NCBI GenBank assembly: GCA_014879435.1 | Contig: JACSSB010000178.1 | Span: 1-11,992 of the forward strand | DNA: 11,992 bases | Origin: Phycisphaerales bacterium | GTDB lineage: Bacteria; Pseudomonadota; Gammaproteobacteria; Competibacterales; Competibacteraceae | Reading direction: 5' to 3' | Made by a program: the position numbers and the translations under genes | The notes under the pieces: generated by a model | What the model saw: the letters and a program-made list of their open reading frames with translations, nothing else | Told to the model about the DNA's origin: nothing | Database searches by the model: none | Shown: in pieces, positions 6,475-11,992 of the stretch | How positions within the stretch are numbered: position 1 is the stretch's first letter | Layout: the number at the start of each line of letters is the position of its first letter

Positions 6475-6687
6475 TTAAGAAAGTCGAAGATCCTCGACAT
6501 TATCCCAACCACGAGCCAGCGCCGCCCATCCAGCTATCCAGGCATGATGAAGATAACTGTTGGGAACATAGGGATTTCGGTCTTCGCCCCGGTTGGCTGC
6601 TTCGAGTCCCTGGCGGAACGTGTTATGTAGAAGTGGCGCCAGTTTTTTTGAAAAGTCGGTATGGCCGTTCATCGAAAGCACACCCAT
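6475..6687 (-). CDS. Ribosome modulation factor (Rmf)-like small protein
   Basis: This short gene encodes 70 residues from ATG 6687; ATG 6672 (residue 6) is an alternative. The core pattern G27-x-x-A-A-x-x-G34, NPY (38-40), then W50-x-x-G-W54-x-x-A matches the Rmf/CrpP-type signature (G..A...G....PY...W..GW..A) known from E. coli Rmf. Rmf causes 100S ribosome dimers in stationary phase. E. coli Rmf is 55 residues and more basic, so this is a divergent relative with a 20-residue N-terminal extension, and hibernation activity is an inference from the motif. It lies 91 nt after msbA on the same strand, behind an AT-rich stretch with its own candidate promoter, and 133 nt before the Sel1 gene. 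A 7-bp hairpin ends one base before the start codon. No signal peptide or membrane segment is present. Confidence 0.72.
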   Translation of the reverse strand: MGVLSMNGHTDFSKKLAPLLHNTFRQGLEAANRGEDRNPYVPNSYLHHAWIAGWAALARGWDNVEDLRLS

Positions 6688-6688
6688 A

Positions 6689-6711
6689 AGTCCAATTCAC
6701 TGACTTGGACT
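6689..6711 (-). promoter_or_regulatory. Hairpin abutting the start codon of the rmf-like gene
   Basis: AGTCCAA (6711-6705 read on the minus strand) and TTGGACT (6695-6689) form a perfect 7-bp stem with a 9-nt loop in the mRNA, ending one base before ATG 6687. The only Shine-Dalgarno-like bases, GGA, lie inside the second arm. Folding would therefore hide the ribosome site if translation starts at 6687. The effect is inferred, not shown. Confidence 0.4.
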
Positions 6712-6734
6712 CACTCAAACCCAAGATGTTGCTT

Positions 6735-6763
6735 ATTTGACAATAAAATTATTTATTTTGCAA
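6735..6763 (-). promoter_or_regulatory. Candidate promoter for the rmf-like gene in an AT-rich spacer
   Basis: On the minus strand TTGCAA (6763-6758) and TCAAAT (6740-6735) are separated by 17 nt, each matching four of six sigma70 consensus bases. The surrounding 6728-6780 is strongly AT-rich, unlike the flanking coding DNA. This would give the small gene its own transcript, separate from msbA. Confidence 0.35.
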
Positions 6764-6778
6764 ATCTGTTTTATTTTT

Positions 6779-8560
6779 CTAACTGTTAATTTGCATCTGG
6801 TACAAGTTGGTATACAAGCCGCCAAGAGCCAGTAGCTCGTTGTGGGTGCCGATTTCGACAATGCAGCCACGATCCAGCACTACGATACGATCAGCACTTT
6901 CGATGGTGGACAGGCGGTGGGCGATGATGAAGGCGGTGCGTCCTCGGCGTAATGTATCCAGCGCCTGTTGGACCTTGCGTTCGGATTGGGTATCCAGCGC
7001 CGAAGTCGCCTCATCCAAAATCAGAATGGGTGCATCTTTGAGCAGGGCACGGGCGATGGCCAAACGTTGACGTTGACCCCCCGACAAGCGTGTGCCGTTC
7101 TCACCGATAAGGGTATGCAGTCCCTGGGGTAAGTCGCGGATGAACTCCATGGCATGCGCACTTTCAGCCGCTCGAACAATGTCGTCCTCAGCAACTTGGA
7201 AACCCGCACCGTAGGCGATGTTGGCCGCTATGGTGTCATTGAACAGCACGATGTCTTGGCTGACATAGGCAATGTTGGCGCGTAGCTCGACCAGCCGCAA
7301 CTCGCGGATCGGCACGCCATCCAGCAGGATGTCGCCAGATTCCGGTTCGTAAAAACGTGGCAACAGACTCATCAGGGTAGTCTTGCCGCTGCCGGATGGA
7401 CCGACCAAGGCGATGGTTTCGCCAGGCCGCACATCCAGTTCGAGCTGGTGAAGCACTCCGATACCATCTTCTTGGTAACGATGGCTGATCTGATGAAAGC
7501 GGACTTGGCCATGAGCACGACCGATGGTACGGGTACCTTGGTCCGGCTCCGGTGGTTCATCCAGCAGGGCGAAAATGGTTTCCGCTGCTGCCAATCCGCG
7601 CTGCAACTGCTCGTTGACTTTGGTCAGCCGCTTGATGGGTGCCAACAGCATGATCATGGCTCCAAACAACGAGACAAAACCACCAACAGTGATTTGGTCG
7701 GCAGCTGATTGCAGCGAGGCAAAGTAAATCACCGCACCCAAGGCAATGATCGTCAGTAGTTGTACCAGTGGCCCGCTGGCTTCAGACACGGCGGCTAGCT
7801 TGAGGTTGAACTGGCGGACCCGATTGTTAACCCGGCGGAAACGCTCGCGCTCATAGTCTTGCCCGCCAAAGACTTTGATGACCTTGTGGCCTTGCAGGGC
7901 CTCATCAATGACGTGGGTGAGATCACCCATCAGTTCTTGCAACTCACGGCTGAGCCGTCGTAAGCGTTGGCTGACCAGCCGCATGATGATGGCGATGCCG
8001 GGTGTGATGAGCAAAACCAGTAGCGATAACCGCCAATTTAGATACAGCATCCAACCCAGCAGGCCAATTACCGATAATCCATCCTTGATCAGCGTGACCA
8101 GCGCTTGGGTGGTGGCAGTCATCACCTGACTGACATCGTAGGTGAGACGCGACAGCAGGTTGCCAGCCGAATGATCATCAAAATAGCGGGTGGGTAGCTC
8201 TAGTAGTCGAGCGAACAAAGCATCACGTAAATCGGTCACTATGCGATGAGCGATCCAGCTCATCGTCAGAGTACCGATGAAGCTGGTAATACCGCGAACG
8301 ATGAATACGGCCACGAGCAATAGCGGCATCACCCGGATCGAATGCGGATCTTTGGCCACGAAGCTGCCATCCAGCAGTGGCTGGATCAGCGCAGGAATCA
8401 GTGGTTCGGTGGCCGCCGCCGCTATCGTACCCAGGATCGAGACTACGAACACGCGGGTGTAGGGCCGAACATAGCGCAGTAACCGTAGATAGAGAGCCTT
8501 GCCATTCATCGTTGGGATATAGACTGATCCAAAGCAAGTCGGATGTACGCGGAAGCTCAT
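6779..8560 (-). CDS. msbA: Lipid A export ABC transporter (permease fused to ATP-binding domain), MsbA type
   Basis: The start at ATG 8560 has GGAG 4 nt upstream (8568-8565), giving 593 residues. ATG 8509 would give a 576-residue protein starting MNGKALYLRLLRYVRPY, also normal for the family, but has no ribosome site. The N-terminal half is a six-helix exporter domain. The C-terminal half is an ATPase with Walker A GPSGSGKTT (387-395), signature LSGGQRQR (492-499), Walker B ILILDE (catalytic Glu517), D-loop SALD and switch His548 in IIAHRLST. All catalytic residues are present. MsbA homodimers in the inner membrane flip lipid A-core from the cytoplasmic to the periplasmic leaflet using ATP. 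The close match to MsbA over both halves and the divergent hldE, which makes the inner-core heptose donor, support this over a generic multidrug exporter. Confidence 0.92.
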   Translation of the reverse strand: MSFRVHPTCFGSVYIPTMNGKALYLRLLRYVRPYTRVFVVSILGTIAAAATEPLIPALIQPLLDGSFVAKDPHSIRVMPLLLVAVFIVRGITSFIGTLTMSWIAHRIVTDLRDALFARLLELPTRYFDDHSAGNLLSRLTYDVSQVMTATTQALVTLIKDGLSVIGLLGWMLYLNWRLSLLVLLITPGIAIIMRLVSQRLRRLSRELQELMGDLTHVIDEALQGHKVIKVFGGQDYERERFRRVNNRVRQFNLKLAAVSEASGPLVQLLTIIALGAVIYFASLQSAADQITVGGFVSLFGAMIMLLAPIKRLTKVNEQLQRGLAAAETIFALLDEPPEPDQGTRTIGRAHGQVRFHQISHRYQEDGIGVLHQLELDVRPGETIALVGPSGSGKTTLMSLLPRFYEPESGDILLDGVPIRELRLVELRANIAYVSQDIVLFNDTIAANIAYGAGFQVAEDDIVRAAESAHAMEFIRDLPQGLHTLIGENGTRLSGGQRQRLAIARALLKDAPILILDEATSALDTQSERKVQQALDTLRRGRTAFIIAHRLSTIESADRIVVLDRGCIVEIGTHNELLALGGLYTNLYQMQINS

Positions 8561-8583
8561 CAAGCTCCATTTCGGGTCATGCT

Positions 8584-8612
8584 ATCATGACGGTCTCTCG
8601 CAACATTTCCAA
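8584..8612 (-). promoter_or_regulatory. Candidate msbA promoter overlapping the hldE control region
   Basis: On the minus strand TTGGAA (8612-8607) and CATGAT (8589-8584) are 17 nt apart, each matching four of six consensus bases. This predicts a transcript start near 8577 and fits the ATG 8560 start with its GGAG site. On the plus strand the same bases hold TATCAT (8583-8588), a good -10 box for hldE but without a recognisable -35 box. The two promoters would overlap. Confidence 0.35.
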
Positions 8613-8620
8613 ATTGATCG

Positions 8621-10048
8621 ATGAAACCACAAATTCCTGCCTTTGAGCGAGCCCGAGTACTGATTGCTGGCGATGTCATGCTGGATCGTTATTGGTATGG
8701 CCCCTGCTCGCGGGTTTCGCCAGAAGCGCCGGTACCAGTGGTCAAAGTTGAAGAGGTTGAAGAGCGTCCAGGGGGTGCAGCGAACGTAGCGGTCAATGTC
8801 GCCACGCTCGGTGGTCAGGTCCAAGTGCTGGGTGTGGCAGGTGCCGACGAGGCCGCCACGGTGTTGGAAACCAAGCTGCGGCGGCTGGGAATCCTCTGCG
8901 AATTGATGCGGCAACCCGGACAGGCGACGATCACCAAGCTGCGGGTATTGAGTCGCAACCAGCAATTGTTGCGGCTGGATTTCGAGGATGGTTTTCCCGG
9001 TTTTGAACCGAGCCTGCTGCGAGAGCATTTTGCCGCCCGATTGCCAGAAACTGATGTCACGGTACTGTCTGACTATTGCAAGGGCGCTTTGCGCGAGATT
9101 GAATCTTGTATCGACTTGGCGCGTGCTGCGGGTAAACCGGTGCTGGTCGATCCCAAGGGCCGCGCGTTCGACCGCTACCGAGGCGCAACCCTGCTGACGC
9201 CCAACTTGGGTGAATTCGAAACGGTGGTTGGTTCTTGTCGCGATGAGGCGGAACTGGTCGACAAGGGGGAGAGTTTGCGTCGAAGTCTGGAATTGGAAGC
9301 GCTGCTGATTACCCGTGGTGAGCAAGGCATGACCTTGCTGCGAAATGGTGCTGAGCCGCTGCATTTGGCCGCGCGCGCCCGTGAGGTGTACGACGTTACT
9401 GGCGCTGGCGATACCGTGATTGCCACGCTGGCTGCGGGGCTGGCCGCCGGATTGGCTCTGCCAGCGGCCACGGTGCTGGCTAATCTGGCGGCGGGAATCG
9501 TGGTGGGCAAACTGGGTGCGGCCAGTGTGACCGCTTCTGAACTGTGCCGGGCGCTGTATGAACATGATGAGCCGCCACGCGGCATTTTGGATGAAGCGCA
9601 GTTGCTGCCAGCCGTGGCCGACGCCAAGGCTCATGGCGAGAGCATCGTGATGACCAACGGTTGTTTCGATATCTTGCATGCCGGTCATGTGGCTTATTTG
9701 GAACAGGCCAAACGGCTGGGCAATCGGCTGATCGTGGCGGTCAACGACGATGCTTCGGTGCGTCGGCTCAAGGGTGCCGAGCGGCCGGTCAACGCGCTGT
9801 GGCAGCGGATGCAAGTACTGGCCGGGTTGGCGGCGGTAGATTGGGTGGTGCCCTTTTATGAGGATACTCCAGAACGGCTGATCTGTGCGGTCAAGCCCGA
9901 TTACTTAGTCAAAGGGGGCGATAACGACCCGGCGAAGATCCCAGGTAACCGCTGTGTCTGGGAAAACGGTGGCCAAGTTGTGGTGATGGATTATATCGAA
10001 GGGTGCTCGACCACAAGTACCATCGCCCGTATTCTCAAACGACCATGA
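8621..10048 (+). CDS. hldE: Bifunctional D-glycero-beta-D-manno-heptose-7-phosphate kinase / heptose-1-phosphate adenylyltransferase
   Basis: The 475-residue product matches E. coli HldE (477) in length and layout. The N-terminal PfkB/ribokinase-type kinase (about 1-320) shows the GDVMLDRYWYG start (17-27), the GGAANVAVN substrate loop (51-59) and DVTGAGDT (258-265) with catalytic Asp264. The C-terminal nucleotidyltransferase (about 340-475) shows TNGCFDILHAGH (345-356, with HAGH at 353-356), then VNDDASVRRLKG and ERPVN. The enzyme phosphorylates heptose-7-phosphate at C1 and then, after GmhB removes the 7-phosphate, adds AMP from ATP to make ADP-heptose, the donor for the lipopolysaccharide inner core. 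It is cytoplasmic. No Shine-Dalgarno sequence precedes ATG 8621. Its stop overlaps the next start (ATGA), so the downstream oxidoreductase is translationally coupled. Confidence 0.97.
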   Translation: MKPQIPAFERARVLIAGDVMLDRYWYGPCSRVSPEAPVPVVKVEEVEERPGGAANVAVNVATLGGQVQVLGVAGADEAATVLETKLRRLGILCELMRQPGQATITKLRVLSRNQQLLRLDFEDGFPGFEPSLLREHFAARLPETDVTVLSDYCKGALREIESCIDLARAAGKPVLVDPKGRAFDRYRGATLLTPNLGEFETVVGSCRDEAELVDKGESLRRSLELEALLITRGEQGMTLLRNGAEPLHLAARAREVYDVTGAGDTVIATLAAGLAAGLALPAATVLANLAAGIVVGKLGAASVTASELCRALYEHDEPPRGILDEAQLLPAVADAKAHGESIVMTNGCFDILHAGHVAYLEQAKRLGNRLIVAVNDDASVRRLKGAERPVNALWQRMQVLAGLAAVDWVVPFYEDTPERLICAVKPDYLVKGGDNDPAKIPGNRCVWENGGQVVVMDYIEGCSTTSTIARILKRP

Positions 10049-11247
10049 GTGTCCTTCAGCGTGTTTTGAACGTAGATGTTGCCATCGTAGGCGGTGGCAT
10101 CGCTGGCTTATGGTTATTGGCCCGGCTGCGTGATCGAGGCTACAGCGCCCTGTTGATTGAAAGCGAGCAGTTGGGATGTGGCCAGAGCATTTGCGCGCAA
10201 GGTATCGTGCACGGCGGTGCCAAATACAGCCTGCATGGCGAGATCAGCGAATCTGCCGAGGCCATCGCCGGGATGCCCGCACTGTGGCGGCGCTGCCTGA
10301 GCGGCGCAGGCGAGGTTGATCTGAGCAGTGCGCAGCTATTGGCGGAACATCAGTACCTGTGGGCAACCCGCGCCCCCACCTCGCGCTTGGCAGGATTCTT
10401 CGCCAGCGCGTTGATGCGTAGTCGCATGGATAAAGTGACGGAGAAAAATGCTGAAGCCGTGCCGATGGCGCTGCGTCACCCTGCATTTCGAGGCACGGTG
10501 TATCGATTGGACGAGCCGGTTTTGGATGTGGCCTCGGTTTTGATGGCTTTTGCCGAGCGCTATCATCATGCCATCGTGTGCAACCAGGGTCCGATGGTGC
10601 GAAAAGCAGACGGTACCTTGACCTTGCATGATCCTGGACACCTGCACCCGCAGCAGGTGATCCGACCCTCAGTGACTGTGTTTACTGCCGGTGCTGGCAA
10701 CGCCGGGTTGCCGTGGGCGCCGCCACAATTGCGTCCGCTACACATGGTTCTGGCACGTGGTACCAACCTGCCTGGGCCGTTGTTTGCACACTGTCTCGGT
10801 GTCCGCGAAGTACCCCGGTTGACAGTGAGCAGCCATTACGATGCCAGCGGTCGGTTGATCTGGTACTTGGGCGGTGGCTTGGCGGAGGATGGGGTTCGGC
10901 GTGATCGCCAGGAACAGATCCGTGCGGCACGACGAGAATTGAGCAAGCTGTTGCCATGGGTGGATTGGAATCTGGTTGAATTTGCCACCTTCACCATTCA
11001 GCGTGCCGAAGCGCACCAGTCTGGTGGAGGTCGACCGGCTGGACCCAGCGTGCTGCGTGATGGGCGTGTGATCGCCGCTTGGCCGACTAAGCTCGCTTTG
11101 GCGCCCTTACTGGCGAAGCAGATCGAAGAGATATTACGCTCTCTCGATGTGCGACCCCGGTCTACGGATTTGCGGGTATTGGAGGGTTGGCCCCGACCGG
11201 GGATCGCGGTGTGTCCCTGGGATTGGGAAGATCTGGCATGGAGCTAA
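10045..11247 (+). CDS. FAD-dependent oxidoreductase (DAO superfamily), substrate unknown
   Basis: ATG 10045 sits in the ATGA overlap with the hldE stop; the product has 400 residues. The N-terminal Rossmann motif VDVAIVGGGIAG (10-21), ending in acidic Glu39, binds the FAD adenosine. QGIVHGGAKY (52-61) is the segment characteristic of the D-amino acid oxidase/glycerol-3-phosphate dehydrogenase/2-hydroxyglutarate oxidase superfamily that contacts the flavin. The middle (roughly 90-330) is a variable substrate domain. GRVIAAWPTKLALAPLLAKQI, near residue 345, is the C-terminal part of the fold. There is no signal peptide or membrane helix, so it is cytoplasmic or membrane-peripheral. I do not recognise the substrate. 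The tight coupling to hldE and to the following aldo/keto reductase suggests a related redox step, possibly on a sugar or polyol, but this is inference from context only. Confidence 0.85.
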   Translation: MSVLQRVLNVDVAIVGGGIAGLWLLARLRDRGYSALLIESEQLGCGQSICAQGIVHGGAKYSLHGEISESAEAIAGMPALWRRCLSGAGEVDLSSAQLLAEHQYLWATRAPTSRLAGFFASALMRSRMDKVTEKNAEAVPMALRHPAFRGTVYRLDEPVLDVASVLMAFAERYHHAIVCNQGPMVRKADGTLTLHDPGHLHPQQVIRPSVTVFTAGAGNAGLPWAPPQLRPLHMVLARGTNLPGPLFAHCLGVREVPRLTVSSHYDASGRLIWYLGGGLAEDGVRRDRQEQIRAARRELSKLLPWVDWNLVEFATFTIQRAEAHQSGGGRPAGPSVLRDGRVIAAWPTKLALAPLLAKQIEEILRSLDVRPRSTDLRVLEGWPRPGIAVCPWDWEDLAWS

Positions 11248-11992
11248 GAGCGCTGGGATCGAGTGGATTACGGGTCAGCCCATTGGGTTTGGGTACGGTG
11301 AAGTTCGGGCGTAACCAAGGGGTCAAGTATCCGCAGCCATTTGATCTACCTTCGGACCGGGAGGCGTTGGCACTGTTGGAGCTGGCTTGGGATCTGGGTA
11401 TCAACGTATTGGATACCGCTCCAGCGTACGGTCTCAGTGAAGAGCGATTGGGCTGTTTGCTGCGGCAGTGTCGGCGAGAGTGGGTGATCGTCACCAAGGT
11501 TGGCGAGGAATTTCAGGATGGAGTATCCCGCTTTGATTTTTCCGCTACTGCCACTCGCGCCAGCGTGGAGCGCAGCTTGCGGCGATTGGGACTGGAATCG
11601 CTGGATGTGGTGCTGATCCATTCCAATGGCGATGATCTGGATATCCTGGAACAGGAAGGCGTGCTGCCGACTTTGCTGGAGCTACAGCAAGCAGGTCAGG
11701 TGCGAGCGGTGGGTCTGTCGAGCAAGACGGTTGCTGGTGGATTGCGAGCGGTAGCGTGCTGCGATGTGGTGATGCTCACTTATAACCTGTCTGAGCGTGG
11801 AGATCTGCCGGTGATCCACGCCGCCAGTGCCGCCGATAAGGGCGTGCTCATCAAAAAAGGTTTAGGCAGCGGTCACTTGGATCAGATCGCGCCGGGTGTC
11901 GATCCGGTCCAAGCCTCAATGGATTTGATCCTGAGCGAAGCGGGGGTGGGCAGTGTCATTGTGGGCACTTTGAATCCAGCCCATCTACGAGC
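11238..11992 (+). CDS. Aldo/keto reductase, C-terminus cut by the window
   Basis: ATG 11238 lies inside the end of the flavoprotein gene (10-nt overlap), and the frame is open for 251 codons to the window edge. The beginning, with LGSSGLRVSPLGLGT (6-20), and the (beta/alpha)8 pattern are typical of the aldo/keto reductase superfamily. The catalytic tetrad is complete: Asp59 and Tyr64 in VLDTAPAYG, Lys87 in VTKVG and His128 in VLIHSNG. Late in the visible part, GVLIKKGLGSG and GSVIVGTLNPAHL match the NADP(H)-binding end of the barrel. Such enzymes reduce carbonyls or oxidise hydroxyls of sugars and small metabolites with NAD(P)H. The substrate cannot be told, although the subgroup includes sugar dehydrogenases. 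It is the third gene of the hldE run, coupled by overlap to the oxidoreductase before it. Confidence 0.9.
   Translation, partial: MELRALGSSGLRVSPLGLGTVKFGRNQGVKYPQPFDLPSDREALALLELAWDLGINVLDTAPAYGLSEERLGCLLRQCRREWVIVTKVGEEFQDGVSRFDFSATATRASVERSLRRLGLESLDVVLIHSNGDDLDILEQEGVLPTLLELQQAGQVRAVGLSSKTVAGGLRAVACCDVVMLTYNLSERGDLPVIHAASAADKGVLIKKGLGSGHLDQIAPGVDPVQASMDLILSEAGVGSVIVGTLNPAHLR

Noticed and set aside
6426..6689. An 87-codon plus-strand frame opposite the rmf-like gene.
   Set aside because: The minus-strand frame carries the Rmf pattern; this one has no recognisable feature and no ribosome site.
6741..6756. AT-only inverted repeat (AATAAA/TTTATT) after msbA as a terminator.
   Set aside because: A six-pair stem made only of A-T pairs is too weak, and it falls within the candidate promoter spacer.
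8585..9814. A 409-codon open frame on the minus strand opposite hldE.
   Set aside because: The translation is low in coherent motifs and rich in Gln, His and Arg, as expected for the complement of a real gene. hldE on the plus strand is unambiguous.
1..11992. Search for mobile elements, phage genes, defence systems, tRNAs and CRISPR arrays.
   Set aside because: No transposase, integrase, terminal repeats, tRNA-like sequences or regularly spaced repeats were seen; all long frames are accounted for by ordinary chromosomal families.

Overview
The window looks like chromosomal DNA of a Gram-negative gammaproteobacterium. It carries lipopolysaccharide genes (a fused HldE heptose kinase/adenylyltransferase and an MsbA-type lipid flippase), an MltD-like murein hydrolase lipoprotein, RlmJ and an SseA-type sulfurtransferase. 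Base composition is even and moderately GC-rich, and coding is dense. No transposase, integrase, phage gene, CRISPR array, tRNA or rRNA was seen. The mix of families would fit a Chromatiales/Competibacteraceae-like lineage, but that placement is a guess from gene content.

Left part (1-1900): two divergent genes of the AmmeMemoRadiSam set. A Memo-family protein (amrB, minus strand, cut by the window edge) faces a radical SAM enzyme (amrS, plus strand). They share a control region of about 160 bp that holds a perfect TCAAAAT/ATTTTGA palindrome. The AMMECR1 partner is not in view. Middle left (1951-5726): three plus-strand housekeeping genes. These are rlmJ (23S rRNA m6A methyltransferase), an sseA-like two-domain sulfurtransferase preceded by a long hairpin, and an MltD-like lytic transglycosylase lipoprotein with a LysM domain and unusual low-complexity segments.

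Middle right (5727-8560): a strong hairpin separates the transglycosylase from a convergent minus-strand run. In transcription order that run is msbA, a 70-residue protein with the ribosome-modulation-factor (Rmf) sequence pattern, and a small secreted Sel1-repeat protein. The msbA/rmf-like gap is very AT-rich and contains a candidate promoter. A hairpin sits directly against the rmf-like start codon.

Right part (8621-11992): hldE diverges from msbA across a very short, apparently overlapping promoter region, so heptose synthesis and lipid A-core export may be co-regulated. hldE overlaps a FAD-dependent oxidoreductase by 4 nt, which in turn overlaps an aldo/keto reductase by 10 nt; the reductase runs off the window. 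This translationally coupled trio is the most suggestive functional puzzle here. I see no convincing evidence of a wholly new multi-gene system. The less explained items are the AmmeMemoRadiSam pair, the oxidoreductase pair tied to hldE, the Rmf-like small protein and the insertion inside the transglycosylase domain.
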